A DNA stretch of 64,000 nt from Nocardia albiluteola (GCF_018860155.1 NZ_JAHKNI010000015.1:124001-188000), one strand, 5' to 3'; shown: positions 44,654 to 53,882, numbered from the stretch's first letter. Notes: generated by a model from the sequence alone, not told the origin. Translations and numbers: made by a program.

Positions 44654-46078
44654 TCAGCGGCTCGGGTTGTCGACGGAGTAGCGCCCGGAATAGTCGTCCT
44701 CGGGGGCCGCGGGGCGCAGGCCGGGACGGACGAAGGCGCCGTGGTCGATCGGATAGGTGAGATCGATGGTGGACGGGCGCGGGGCAGCCGGAGTCGTTGC
44801 GGGATTGGGCCATAGGACATCGGGCTCCTCGATATCGCTGTGCGGGAACAGATATCGAGTGCCCTCCCGGCCCGATGTGTGTTCGCCGCCGGTGGGACTG
44901 GTCCAACGCAGCGTATCGGCGTCGGACCGGTGCACTCGCCATGCCCGCTGTGCCCTGTCCGACAAGGATTTCAGCCGATAGTGGCGTGCACACAGCACCG
45001 CTAGATTCGCCATCAGTGTGCCACCGCCGCGGCCCGGATGCGCCGGATCGAACGGATCGGTGTGGTCCAACAGCGATTCGGCCGCGGGCATGGTGCACCC
45101 CGGAAACCGGCACAGCGCGTCCAGGGCGCGAATCTCCCGCTCCTGCCACGGTGCGGGTTCGGCTGCCATCGCCTCCTGCGTGCTGGTCGGATCCTCGGTG
45201 CGCTCGGGAATCAGTTCGAACTGTGCGTGTTCGGCGATCCGGCGGACCGATTCGGCGTCGATGGGCCCGTACCCGGCCAGGTGGGCCGGGGCATCCAGTT
45301 CGCCCAGCAGGGTGCCCACCGGTACGCCGATCTGGATCAGCGGCCGCCGGGGCGCCTCGGCGCGCGGTGCGGGACAGCCGGTTTCGCGGCCGCAGCCGCA
45401 ACGCAGCCGCCGCGAGCCGTCGGCGAGCGCCACGAGGGCATCGGCACGCCGCTGCGGCATTGTGCGCGGATCGAGGCCGCAGACCTCCAGCGCCATCTCG
45501 CGCAACCGCATGGCAACCGTCTGGGCTCCCGGCGCGGGCAACAGGCCGTCGAAGACCGCCATCCCGTCCTGCACCGCCTTGATTCGCACATCGCGGTCGC
45601 CCTCGCGGCGCTCGCGACGGTTCCGCTCGCCGCCGGGATCGAGCTTGGCCACCCAGCGCCGCGCCGTCTGACGCAGGCGCGCCGGATTCGTCCGGGCGGC
45701 GGCCTCGATCAGCGTCTTCTCCACCTCGGCGAGCATCTCCTCCGGCAGGTCGCGGATGCTCTCGGCGATGACCTGGGCCCGCGCCAGGTCGATCCGCCCC
45801 GAACCGAAGGCCTCCCGGGTGCGCGGCAACCGATCCAGCCCGAGCCCGATATCGATCAACGCCGCCGCGACCCCCTCGGTGATCTGTACCGCCACTGCCG
45901 CCTCCGCGACCGCGAACTCCCCGGCAGGCTCACCCCCGGAAGCCTCCCGCCGCCGATACAGCTCCCGGGCGGCCAGCACCTCGGCCGCCTGCGCGAACGC
46001 CGCCGCCCCGTGTGCCCGCTGCAGCGCATCGATCAGCCCCTCATCACTCATCGCCTGAAGCTCTCTGCTATCGAACAT
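44654..46078 (-). CDS. 13E12 repeat family HNH endonuclease (DUF222)
   Basis: Protein of 474 aa. Residues about 20-300 form the helical DUF222 domain (RIDLARAQVIAESIRDLP, AAARTNPARLRQTARRWV). The C-terminal HNH nuclease motif is visible as CRFPGC, then DHTDPFDPAHPG and MANLAVLCARHYRLKS with the Asp-His, Asn and His ligands. The family is multicopy in mycobacteria and nocardiae and behaves like a mobile or repeat-borne gene. The start codon lies inside a perfect SOS box, so it should be induced by DNA damage. An alternative ATG exists at 46051. Confidence 0.9.
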   Translation of the reverse strand: MFDSRELQAMSDEGLIDALQRAHGAAAFAQAAEVLAARELYRRREASGGEPAGEFAVAEAAVAVQITEGVAAALIDIGLGLDRLPRTREAFGSGRIDLARAQVIAESIRDLPEEMLAEVEKTLIEAAARTNPARLRQTARRWVAKLDPGGERNRRERREGDRDVRIKAVQDGMAVFDGLLPAPGAQTVAMRLREMALEVCGLDPRTMPQRRADALVALADGSRRLRCGCGRETGCPAPRAEAPRRPLIQIGVPVGTLLGELDAPAHLAGYGPIDAESVRRIAEHAQFELIPERTEDPTSTQEAMAAEPAPWQEREIRALDALCRFPGCTMPAAESLLDHTDPFDPAHPGRGGGTLMANLAVLCARHYRLKSLSDRAQRAWRVHRSDADTLRWTSPTGGEHTSGREGTRYLFPHSDIEEPDVLWPNPATTPAAPRPSTIDLTYPIDHGAFVRPGLRPAAPEDDYSGRYSVDNPSR

Positions 46079-46086
46079 GTGTTCGA
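46071..46086. promoter_or_regulatory. LexA SOS box overlapping the HNH start codon
   Basis: TCGAACATGTGTTCGA is a perfect match to the mycobacterial SOS box TCGAAC-N4-GTTCGA. The start codon (46076-46078, minus strand) lies in its centre. 13E12 genes in M. tuberculosis are known members of the LexA regulon with this sequence. Confidence 0.9.
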
Positions 46087-46095
46087 GACTACCTG

Positions 46096-46111
46096 TCGAA
46101 CTTCTGTTCCA
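46096..46111. promoter_or_regulatory. Second, imperfect SOS-like box
   Basis: TCGAACTTCTGTTCCA has one mismatch to TCGAAC-N4-GTTCGA and begins 9 bp upstream of the perfect box, giving tandem LexA-type sites. Confidence 0.45.
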
Positions 46112-46199
46112 CCACCCCGTTATCCAGGCGATTTGGTACCAAAACCAACAGTGGTGTAACTTCGTTCAAGCCGACGGGGAAACCCCCGGCAAGCACCAC

Positions 46200-46272
46200 G
46201 GGGCTATGGCGCAGCTGGTAGCGCACCACACTGGCAGTGTGGGGGTCAGGGGTTCGAGTCCCCTTAGCTCCA
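46200..46272 (+). tRNA. tRNA-Ala (anticodon GGC)
   Basis: 73-nt cloverleaf. The acceptor arm is GGGGCTA with TAGCTCC (one G-T pair). The anticodon stem is CCACA/TGTGG with loop CTGGCAG, so the anticodon is GGC. The T arm contains GGTTCGAGTCC. Discriminator A at 46272; CCA is not encoded. It lies between the HNH gene and a lipoprotein gene and could serve as an integration site for the following segment. Confidence 0.92.
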
Positions 46273-46279
46273 CAGAAAT

Positions 46280-46318
46280 AGCAGGTCAGGCTCGGTATAG
46301 TACCGGGCCTGACCTGTT
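46280..46318 (+). terminator. Hairpin terminator after the tRNA gene
   Basis: 18-bp stem (46280-46297 with 46301-46318, two G-T pairs) and a 3-nt loop TAG, followed by CTATTA, starting 8 nt after the tRNA. Confidence 0.8.
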
Positions 46319-46611
46319 CTATTAGGCCCAGTCCCGCGGAAACCCCACGGTTTCGGTGTTGTATGGGTATGGGCGGTGACCGAGTTGGTCCTGTGTCTAT
46401 GTGGACGGCTCGGGTGGCGCGGCAAGAGTGCTCAGGGCGCCTTCGTACCATGCGTGTACTGCTAGCCAGACGTACGGGGGCTGTCCTTCTTCATTCTCCG
46501 GTTCACCGGCTTTGCACGTCTTCGAACGCCGCGTTCGAGAACGACGGTGAGGAGCAATCCGTGGTGGACCGCTCCCGCACCGGGTCTGCGTTTGGAAGTG
46601 CGGCGCTACGG
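46319..46611. other. Gap between the tRNA terminator and the lipoprotein gene
   Basis: About 290 bp without a recognised gene. It holds a palindrome TCGAAC-N5-GTTCGA (46522-46538) whose spacer is one base longer than a standard SOS box. Confidence 0.4.
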
Positions 46612-47748
46612 CTACAGTCCGAAGCGCATGACGCCTCCGGCGGCGGTCGCAGTCGGAGCCACCGGCACGAACACGTTTCCGGTGTTCGAGTCGACCGCGA
46701 CGGAGTGCGCGTCGCTGACGGTGGGAAGGTTGGCGATCCAGGTATTCGACCCGGCGTCGATGATGCCGAGAACCGGAGTGAACTTTGCGCCCTTCACGCC
46801 GGTCTGCGACGTGCCGTTCGCCGTCCAATTGCGCGATGCGGTGTAGTACCGGTTGAGCTTGGAGTCGTAGGCAACCTCATCCGACCCGCCGACCGAGGTA
46901 ATCGTCTTGACGATCGAACCGTTGGTCGCGCTCACGATCAGGGTGATCTGCGGACTCCCCGGCGCCGCGTCGCAGCCCACGACCAGGTTCTCATTCGGCC
47001 CGAGAGCCATGCCCGTAGGGCCGCAGGCCCCCTCGGTGTAGGTCGCGCTCACCGCCGGCGTCCCAGCGACGACGCTGGCCGCCGAGATCACGTCGAGCTC
47101 ACCGTGCGGGTTCGCCTGCGTGCCGTCGTTGTTGATGAAGAAGTTCTTCGTCCCGGGGTCGTACGCGCACTGCTCGAGACCTTTCGAGTCAGCGAAGGCA
47201 TGTGTCGCTTTGACGGTATTGGTCGTCGTCGAGATCCAGGTCGTGTTCGGCGGTGAGTCTGCCGGGTTCGCGAACATCATCAGCTTGTCTGCCGGGTCGT
47301 AGCAGCCCTCGTCGGTGCGAAACCCGGCGCTCCCCGTCGCGATCGGCGCGGAGGTCGTCCCCGCGGCCGGGTCGACTACCTTCACCGCGTTGATGTCGCC
47401 GACGTAGACGCCGCCCGGGGTGGACACGACACCGTCCGGCCCGGAAAGGTCGCTCGTCGCCTTCGCGCCCGTGAAGCCGGAAACTTGGCGCAGTGCAAAC
47501 GAGGTCGTGTCGATGATGTCGAGCGCCGAGTTCGTGCGGTCGGCGAGGTAGTACTGGTGCGTTGCCGGGTCGACAGTGCCGATGTCGTAGGAAAACTTGC
47601 CGCCCGCCGGGAGATTCGGCAGCGGGATCATCTGCTTGAAGTGCACGTTGGGTGCCGCAACGCTGGGAACGGATGAGTGGGAATTGCTACAGGCGGCTGC
47701 TGACCCAAGCAGCAAGCAAGCAACGATTGGAAACCATCGACTGTGCAT
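46612..47748 (-). CDS. Beta-propeller lipoprotein
   Basis: Exported lipoprotein of 378 aa. The N-terminus has a signal peptide ending in a lipobox-like LLLGSAAACSNS, with the Cys as lipid attachment site. The mature part shows repeated beta-propeller blades of YncE/NHL character (DPATHQYYLADRTNSALDII, PGGVYVGDINAVKVVDP, DSNTGNVFVPVA). No catalytic motif was recognised; such proteins bind ligands or partners at the cell surface. ATG 47748 has AAAGG upstream. Its GC content is somewhat lower than the surroundings, consistent with recent acquisition. No operon partner. Confidence 0.82.
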   Translation of the reverse strand: MHSRWFPIVACLLLGSAAACSNSHSSVPSVAAPNVHFKQMIPLPNLPAGGKFSYDIGTVDPATHQYYLADRTNSALDIIDTTSFALRQVSGFTGAKATSDLSGPDGVVSTPGGVYVGDINAVKVVDPAAGTTSAPIATGSAGFRTDEGCYDPADKLMMFANPADSPPNTTWISTTTNTVKATHAFADSKGLEQCAYDPGTKNFFINNDGTQANPHGELDVISAASVVAGTPAVSATYTEGACGPTGMALGPNENLVVGCDAAPGSPQITLIVSATNGSIVKTITSVGGSDEVAYDSKLNRYYTASRNWTANGTSQTGVKGAKFTPVLGIIDAGSNTWIANLPTVSDAHSVAVDSNTGNVFVPVAPTATAAGGVMRFGL

Positions 47749-47939
47749 GTCGATTAACCTTTTTCGTGCAGACACGCGCGCCGAATGGGCCGTCACCATC
47801 GACACGTCGTGCCCACACCGTACCCGCACGCTGCCAGCGAAACAACAGATCAGCAAACCTGAACTATGTTGCGCTGGATGGCAGTAGCGCCACCCGACAC
47901 GGTTGATCACGACGAGCGCGGTCGTGCCGCGCAGCTGGG

Positions 47940-48370
47940 ATGCAGGCCGAGATCCGCGACGGTTACTGGGCTTGTTTCGACACCGAGAACCTGAGCATCG
48001 AGCCCGGCCCGAAATTGGTCGAACTGATCGACACCCGCCTGCACAAATTCGAAAAACGTTATGCCCGAGCCTATCCCGCAGCGATGAAGATCCTGGCCAC
48101 CGACCGGGAAGGGCTGACCTCCTGCTTGCGGTTCCCCGCCGAGCACCACAACCGGGTCCGCCATTCCAACTTCATCGAGCGAACGTTCGGTGAAACACGC
48201 AGGCGCGCCAAGGTTATCGGCCGATTCCCCGGCGAGACCAGCTGCATCAGCATCGTGTGGGCCGTACTCGACCGCGCCTCACGCGGCTGGCGCGGGTTTG
48301 CCATGACCCCCGCCGGCCTGCGGCTGCTGCAGGACCTGCGCCGCAACGCGCCGGAACCCCAGCTCACACA
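47940..48370 (+). pseudogene. IS256-type (mutator) transposase, C-terminal remnant
   Basis: The frame encodes the C-terminal third of an IS256-family transposase: MKILATDREGLTSCLRFP, then VRHSNFIERTFGETRRRAKV and IGRFPGETSCISIVWAVLDR, where the Glu of IERTFGETRRR is the last residue of the DDE triad. The first two Asp residues and the N-terminal domain are missing, and the frame runs past its expected end into the convergent MFS gene. No terminal inverted repeats were found, so the element is dead. Confidence 0.8.
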
Positions 48371-48371
48371 A

Positions 48372-49715
48372 TCATTTCACGACTTCGCTGAGGTCCTGGG
48401 GGTTCAGCTCGGCTGCCTCGACGAGCGTGAGCTCCCTTGTCTCGGGCGCGAACCGCACGCATATTAGGGCACCCAGCAGTGTCAGAATGCCGCCGCTGAG
48501 CACGGTGATGCCGATGCCGTACTTGTTTTGCACGATCGGCACGAGAAACGTGCCGACAGTCGTGAAGGTGTTGACGAGCGCGAAGGACAGGCCGATGGCT
48601 GTGCCGCGGATCTCGGTGGGGAACATCTCCACCGGATACACCGCTTGCAGAATCTGCGTACCTCCGAGGAACACTGCATACATCGCGAACAGTGCAAGGG
48701 CGACCGAACCCGGGGAATTCGGGAAGATTCCCAGCAGCAGCAAGGGGATTCCCGCGAACGCGAAGCTACCGATAATCATGCGCCGCCGACTCATCCTGTT
48801 GACGAGGAGGACGGCGACTACCGTGCCGATGAGGAAAAGCACCGTCATGATCGCCGAGCCGATAACATCCATTCCTTTACCCAGGTGCAATGCACCAAGA
48901 ATGGCCGGACCGAATCCGTAGATGGCGAACAGCGGGACCACCGAGCACGTCCACCAGACGAAGGTGAAGATCACTCGGCCCATATATCCCGAGCGAACCA
49001 AGGTGCGCAAGCTGGCCGTTCCATCTTCATCCTGGGGTAGTTCAGACAGGGTGACCCCGGCACCGAACACCTTGTGCATCACCGCCGTTGCCTCCTCGAC
49101 GCGCCCCTTACTCACCAGCCAGCGCGGGGATTCCGGGGTGCCACGCCGGAGCACCAGGAACGCAATGCCGGGCACGGCGGCGCTGAGCACCATCCAGCGC
49201 CAGGCGCTGTCGCCAACGCTGTCGAGCATGATCGCACCGACGATGTAGGCGATCGCTGCGCCGACGAACCACATGACGCAGAAGAAGCCCAGTAGGCGTC
49301 CACGGTGTTTGCGTGGAATAAATTCGCCGACAAGCGACTGCGCGACGGGCCAGTCGGCTCCGACAGCCACACCGATGAGCAGGCGCGCGATGATCAGCGC
49401 CACGAAGTTCGTAGCCCAAAACGACGCAATGGAACACACGATCGTCAGTCCGAGCACCAACGAGTACAGCGTTTGGCGTCCGAACTTGTCGGCCAGAAAA
49501 CCACCGAAGTAGGCGCCGGGCAGACCGCCGACCAGAGCCGATCCCACGACCAAACCCTGCTGCAGGGGGGACAAATTCAGCTGCGGCGCGATCTGAACCA
49601 TCGCCGCGCCCGTTATCGACAGGATGTAGCCCTGCATGAAGGCGCCGCCGGACGCATACGCGGAAAGCCGTTTATGGAAAGACGATAGTGGTGCATCATC
49701 GAGAGAAGTCGTCAC
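48372..49715 (-). CDS. MFS metabolite/H+ symporter
   Basis: Uptake carrier of 447 aa with 12 transmembrane helices. It has motif A FLADKFGRQTLYSL after helix 2, the helix 4 RLLIGVAVGADWPVAQSLVG, the sugar-porter-like TPESPRWL and PVEMFPTEIRGTAIGL after helix 10. This combination is typical of the metabolite:H+ symporter and sugar-porter groups that import organic acids. GTG 49715. It is 69 bp downstream of the amidase gene on the same strand, so it probably imports the amide or acid that the amidase handles. Confidence 0.9.
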   Translation of the reverse strand: MTTSLDDAPLSSFHKRLSAYASGGAFMQGYILSITGAAMVQIAPQLNLSPLQQGLVVGSALVGGLPGAYFGGFLADKFGRQTLYSLVLGLTIVCSIASFWATNFVALIIARLLIGVAVGADWPVAQSLVGEFIPRKHRGRLLGFFCVMWFVGAAIAYIVGAIMLDSVGDSAWRWMVLSAAVPGIAFLVLRRGTPESPRWLVSKGRVEEATAVMHKVFGAGVTLSELPQDEDGTASLRTLVRSGYMGRVIFTFVWWTCSVVPLFAIYGFGPAILGALHLGKGMDVIGSAIMTVLFLIGTVVAVLLVNRMSRRRMIIGSFAFAGIPLLLLGIFPNSPGSVALALFAMYAVFLGGTQILQAVYPVEMFPTEIRGTAIGLSFALVNTFTTVGTFLVPIVQNKYGIGITVLSGGILTLLGALICVRFAPETRELTLVEAAELNPQDLSEVVK

Positions 49716-49784
49716 GGGTTATTGTCCTTGCTTACAGAAAGTTTTGAGATCGGTGCCGAGGCGGATTGGTTCCCCGCGGAAAGG

Positions 49785-50741
49785 TCACTTGGTGTCGGTA
49801 AACACACCCAGAGGCATGGTCATGGCGACGTTCCATACGCCCGCGTCCACGATTTCAATAATGCGGAGATCGCCGGTCGCGCTGCAGAGGACGTAGGCGT
49901 CCTCGCGGGTGAGGCCGTGCGTGTCGACGAGCCAGTCGATCATCGCCCGGGTAGCGGTCATCGCGGCGTTCATGAGGTCGGAGTCGATGCCCATCGTGGC
50001 GTAGTAGCCCATCTCATCCTTTTTCGAGACGGCCGCTGGCGGCACGTGGAAGGACGGGACGGTGACCTTGCCCTTGTGCAGAGTGAATTTCAGCGACGCC
50101 TTCATGGGACACTCGATGGCGGTCACGCAGACCTCGCCGTCGCCCTGGGCTGCGTGCGGGTCTCCGCAGGAGAACATTCCGCCGTCGACCCAGACGGGTA
50201 GCCACAGTGTGGCACCTGTTGTGAGGTGCCGGTTGTCCATGTTGCCGCCACCGCGGTGCGGAGGAAACGGAACTTGCCGGCCCGGGGTTCCGGGGTGAGT
50301 GCCCATGGTGCCTAGAAATGGCGTGATCGGGACTTCGATCCCGGGCGCGAAATTGATGTTGGGGCCGCCGGTGAGATCGAAGGTCTTGACGTAGCCCTCG
50401 GGGAAATCTTCGGGAAGCAATCCCATGCCCGGAAGGAAGGCAGACCATCCCCAGTCGCCCGCTCGGAGATCGAGGATCTCGATTTCGAGCATGTCGCCCG
50501 CGGTGGCGCCGGCGACATTGACCGGGCCGCACAAGTTATAGATCGAGTCGAATTCGAACTTCGCTTCCTCGAACCGCGCACCGGGCCAGACCTGGCCTTC
50601 GCCCGCGACCTGAATGTCAAAGTGCACGATGTCACCGGAATCGATGGTCAGCACCGGTTCCAGGTCGAGGTCCCACTCATGGTGGATTTTCGTGGGGTCT
50701 GCTGTGTGTTCCCGAGCTGCTGTGTATTCCCGTGTTGCCAT
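49785..50741 (-). CDS. Acetamidase/formamidase family hydrolase
   Basis: Hydrolase of 318 aa that releases ammonia from short amides (formamide, acetamide) or acts on related substrates. Conserved blocks are HHEWDLDLEPVLTIDSGD, GPVNVAGATAGDMLEIEI, the fold around GMFSCGDPHAAQGDGEV and ECPMKASLKFTL. ATG 50741 has GAGGGA upstream; a start 7 codons earlier is possible. It is divergent from a TetR regulator and leads into the MFS symporter gene, suggesting an amide uptake and hydrolysis unit under that regulator. Confidence 0.9.
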   Translation of the reverse strand: MATREYTAAREHTADPTKIHHEWDLDLEPVLTIDSGDIVHFDIQVAGEGQVWPGARFEEAKFEFDSIYNLCGPVNVAGATAGDMLEIEILDLRAGDWGWSAFLPGMGLLPEDFPEGYVKTFDLTGGPNINFAPGIEVPITPFLGTMGTHPGTPGRQVPFPPHRGGGNMDNRHLTTGATLWLPVWVDGGMFSCGDPHAAQGDGEVCVTAIECPMKASLKFTLHKGKVTVPSFHVPPAAVSKKDEMGYYATMGIDSDLMNAAMTATRAMIDWLVDTHGLTREDAYVLCSATGDLRIIEIVDAGVWNVAMTMPLGVFTDTK

Positions 50742-50850
50742 TCCCTCGCCCTTCGGACGCAACGTATTGGAGTCGGCATCGCGTACCCACGCACCGGGGC
50801 CTGCTGTGGATCTTCCACAGGAAGCCTCGGAGCGAGCTGCGATGATTTCG

Positions 50851-50865
50851 ATGTATCTGATACAT
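50851..50865. promoter_or_regulatory. Candidate TetR operator
   Basis: ATGTATC-T-GATACAT, perfect 7-bp arms, between the divergent amidase and TetR genes. A second 10-bp palindrome, TGATGCATCA, lies at 50881-50890. Confidence 0.6.
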
Positions 50866-50999
50866 CACATGGCGAACAAGTGATGCATCAGTCAGCATGT
50901 TGCACGTGCCGTTCGGCCCGTAGCAACGCACAAGGGCAAACTCACAGCGAGACGTCTAGTAATTATCTTTGTACCAACGACGGGTTGGAAACTGGAGAA

Positions 51000-51581
51000 A
51001 TGACCCCGAGTCGAGCACGCGGTCGACCGCGCAGCGAGGAACGCCGCGACGCCATCCTGACAGCCGCCATGGAACTAATTCAGGAGGACGACCTGCGCAG
51101 GGCGTCGGTCGACCGGATCGCTGAACGCAGCGGAGTCAGCAAGGCGACCATCTATAAATGGTGGCCGAACAGAACCGCGGTGGCAGTCGACGCCTTCCTG
51201 CGTCAGATGATGGCGGACGCGCCCGTGCCCGATACCGGATCGGCGGCCGAAGACTTCCGCCTGACGTTGCGCGGCATGATGCGGTTCTACACCAGCGCAT
51301 TTGGCGCGATCTACGCCCAACTCGTCGGTGAGGCGCAGTTCTACCCGACCGAACGCGAACGGATACGAACACACCAGGTGAACATCCGCCGAGCAGCCGT
51401 TAAGAAGATCTGGGACCGCGGTGTTGCGCGCGGTGAACTCGATCCGAACGTCGACCCCGAGGTGGCGCTGGATCTCATCTTCGGGGTGGCGATGTACCGG
51501 ATGACGACCGGGCATGGAGGATTGACGCCCGCCGACGCCGACGCCATCGTGGCCACAGCAATGCGGGCACTGGCCAGCTGA
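51000..51581 (+). CDS. TetR family regulator
   Basis: Regulator of 193 aa with an N-terminal helix-turn-helix (VDRIAERSGVSKATIYKWWP) and the TetR_C_33-like ligand domain (FYTSAFGAIYAQLVGEAQFY). The N-terminal RARGRPRSEERRDAIL is typical of the family. It is divergent from the amidase-symporter pair and probably represses it. ATG 51000 has CTGGAGA. It is convergent with the downstream IclR gene. Confidence 0.9.
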   Translation: MTPSRARGRPRSEERRDAILTAAMELIQEDDLRRASVDRIAERSGVSKATIYKWWPNRTAVAVDAFLRQMMADAPVPDTGSAAEDFRLTLRGMMRFYTSAFGAIYAQLVGEAQFYPTERERIRTHQVNIRRAAVKKIWDRGVARGELDPNVDPEVALDLIFGVAMYRMTTGHGGLTPADADAIVATAMRALAS

Positions 51582-51681
51582 GCAGTTGGAGCGCGCCGAC
51601 GCACCGCAAGCCCCGAGGGCGCGGGCGAGGCAGAGCGGAGCGCGCGGAACACCGTCGGAGCGGCTCTCGAAGTGACAGAAC

Positions 51682-52452
51682 CTAGCCGAGCCGGGCGCTG
51701 AGACTGCTCGCCGCCTTACTCAACGCGGCACCGAAAGCGACTTCGGATTCATCGGTGAGGCGGCTGATCGGGACGTTCACACTGAGGCTTGCGATCGGCT
51801 GATCCTGGCTTCCCATGACGGCTGCTGCGACCGCGCCGACGTCGGGCCTCCATTCCCCATGATTGACGGCGAACCCTCGTTCCCGGATCGCGGCCAGTTC
51901 GGCGCGCAGTTCGTCCGGGTCGGTGATCGTCGTGTCGGTGTAACGCGATAGCTCGTCCGTGAGCAGTTGTTTGATGACTTCGGGGCTGCTGTTCGCGAGT
52001 ACCGCCTTGCCGTTGGCGGACGCATGCAGGGGGAGTGCGTGCCCCAGCGCCATACTCGTGCGCACCGGTTTGTCCGTTTCCAGCCGTTCGATCAGGACCA
52101 TCTTGCCGTTCTCGGGAACCGTTAGGTGAATGGTCTCCTCAGTGTGCCGGCGCAGGTCCTCCATGATCGACAAGGCCGGACCGCGCAGGCTGAGATCCCC
52201 GCCGGCACGACCGCCGACCGCGAGTGCCTTGGTGGTCATCACCCACCGGGTAACTTCGCCCGAAGCGGGGCGAATCCACTCAGCTGCGTCGAGCGTGACC
52301 AGCGCACGCTGCACCGAACTCTTGGGCATGTTCAGTACGCGAGCTAACTCGCCGACGCCGATCGGCTGCCGCGATGCGACCTCTTCCAGCACGCGCAGTG
52401 CGTTCAGGACGTTTCGCAATGTCTTGACTCCTCGATCTTGCGTACCTACCAT
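51682..52452 (-). CDS. IclR family regulator of the catabolic cluster
   Basis: Regulator of 256 aa with a winged helix-turn-helix (GVGELARVLNMPKSSVQRAL) and the effector domain (LPLHASANGKAVLANSS, IRERGFAVNHGEWRPDVGAV, ASLSVNVPISRL). It is divergent from the aminotransferase that heads the 52.5-61.5 kb gene run, with only 59 bp between starts. That makes it the likely pathway-specific regulator, as IclR proteins often are for aromatic and organic-acid degradation. Confidence 0.9.
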   Translation of the reverse strand: MVGTQDRGVKTLRNVLNALRVLEEVASRQPIGVGELARVLNMPKSSVQRALVTLDAAEWIRPASGEVTRWVMTTKALAVGGRAGGDLSLRGPALSIMEDLRRHTEETIHLTVPENGKMVLIERLETDKPVRTSMALGHALPLHASANGKAVLANSSPEVIKQLLTDELSRYTDTTITDPDELRAELAAIRERGFAVNHGEWRPDVGAVAAAVMGSQDQPIASLSVNVPISRLTDESEVAFGAALSKAASSLSARLG

Positions 52453-52511
52453 TGCCGGACCTTTTTACGGAACAGTGTGCCACCTCACGGCATAGATTGG
52501 AAATTGGTGTA

Positions 52512-53678
52512 GTGACCGCTCACAGTGGACGGCATTTCCTACAGATCCCCGGACCGACCAACGTGCCCGGTCGGGTGCTCAACGCCATCGCGCAACCGAC
52601 CATCGACCACCGCGGACCCGACTTCGCCGACCTCACCCGGGACCTGTTGCAACGGGTCAAGCCGGTGTTCGGCACCAGCGGTCCGGTCGTCATCTATCCC
52701 TCTTCCGGCACCGGCGCGTGGGAAGCGGCGCTGGTCAACACCCTCTCGCCCGGCGATCGCGTGCTGGCATTCGAAACCGGTCATTTCTCCACCCTGTGGC
52801 GTGATATGGCGCAGCGCCTCGGGCTGGTCGTCGACTTCGTTCCCGGGGACTGGCGGCGGGGTGCCGACCCGGCGGCCGTCGCCGAACGGCTGGCCGCGGA
52901 CACGGCACACAGCATCGCGGCGGTGATGGTCGTCCACAACGAGACCTCGACCGGGGTCACCAGCCGGATACCGGAGATCCGGGCAGCCATCGACGAGGCG
53001 AATCATCCCGCGCTGCTGTTGGTCGACACGATCTCCTCGCTGGGGTCCATCGACTACCGGCATGAGGAGTGGGGCGTCGACGTGACGATCAGCTGCTCGC
53101 AGAAGGGGCTGATGTTGCCCCCAGGCCTGGGCTTCAACGCGATCAGCGAGAAAGCGCTCGCGGCCGCACCGAAGGCACGGCTGCCGAAGGCCTACTGGGA
53201 CTGGGCGCCCATCCTCGAGGCCAACGAGCGCGGCTTCTACCCCTACACGCCGGCCACCAACCTGCTCTACGGTCTTCGGGAAGCGTTGCTCCTCCTTGAC
53301 GAAGAGGGGCTGCCCAACGTGTTCGCACGGCACAACCGCCACGCCGCAGCGACCAGGGCGGCCGTCCGGGGCTGGGGCCTCGAGATCCTGTGCGCCGACG
53401 AACGCGAGCACTCCAGTGTCCTGACCGCCGTTCTGCTGGGCGAGGAACACGATGCGGACAAGGTCCGCCAGATCATCCTGGACCGCTTCGACATGTCACT
53501 GGGTGCCGGCCTGAGCAAGCTCGCCGGGCGCGTATTCCGGATCGGCCACCTCGGCGACTTCAACGACTTGACGCTCGCCGGAACCCTCTCCGGCGTCCAG
53601 ATGGGCCTCGAACTGGCCGGCGTGACCGTCGACCCCGCCGGCCTCCAAGCCGCACTCGAAGTCTTGCGTGCCGAATGA
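52512..53678 (+). CDS. Class V aminotransferase, serine/alanine-glyoxylate type
   Basis: PLP enzyme of 388 aa. The N-terminal FLQIPGPTNVPGRVL and TIDHRGPDFADLTRDLL are family hallmarks. The PLP-Asp is in LLLVDTISSLG, and the Schiff-base lysine in ISCSQKGLMLPPGLGF. Enzymes of this group transfer amino groups from serine or alanine to glyoxylate, giving glycine. GTG 52512 chosen because the family N-terminus starts here. It heads the catabolic gene run together with a GlcD/F-like dehydrogenase, which could supply glyoxylate or another 2-oxo acid. Confidence 0.9.
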   Translation: MTAHSGRHFLQIPGPTNVPGRVLNAIAQPTIDHRGPDFADLTRDLLQRVKPVFGTSGPVVIYPSSGTGAWEAALVNTLSPGDRVLAFETGHFSTLWRDMAQRLGLVVDFVPGDWRRGADPAAVAERLAADTAHSIAAVMVVHNETSTGVTSRIPEIRAAIDEANHPALLLVDTISSLGSIDYRHEEWGVDVTISCSQKGLMLPPGLGFNAISEKALAAAPKARLPKAYWDWAPILEANERGFYPYTPATNLLYGLREALLLLDEEGLPNVFARHNRHAAATRAAVRGWGLEILCADEREHSSVLTAVLLGEEHDADKVRQIILDRFDMSLGAGLSKLAGRVFRIGHLGDFNDLTLAGTLSGVQMGLELAGVTVDPAGLQAALEVLRAE

Positions 53679-53882
53679 CACCTCAGCGTGTTCCGAGCTT
53701 TCCTTCGAACCATTAACCATTCGCTCGGGACTCGGCGGATCACATCGTAAGCCCGCTATGAGGGCGTGGGCATTACGACCGGCCGCATGGCAGATCCGCG
53801 AGGCCGGCGCTGGAATCCGGTGCCGGTCTTCTGCCCTCGACTCTCATTGCTCCAACACAAGCTGGCGCCGACCGCGTTGGCA

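Noticed and set aside
46522..46538. SOS-like palindrome TCGAAC-N5-GTTCGA downstream of the tRNA
   Set aside because: The spacer is 5 rather than 4 bases, and no gene start is placed to use it.
47940..48467. Intact transposase gene
   Set aside because: Only the C-terminal third of an IS256-type enzyme is present, and no terminal inverted repeats were found.
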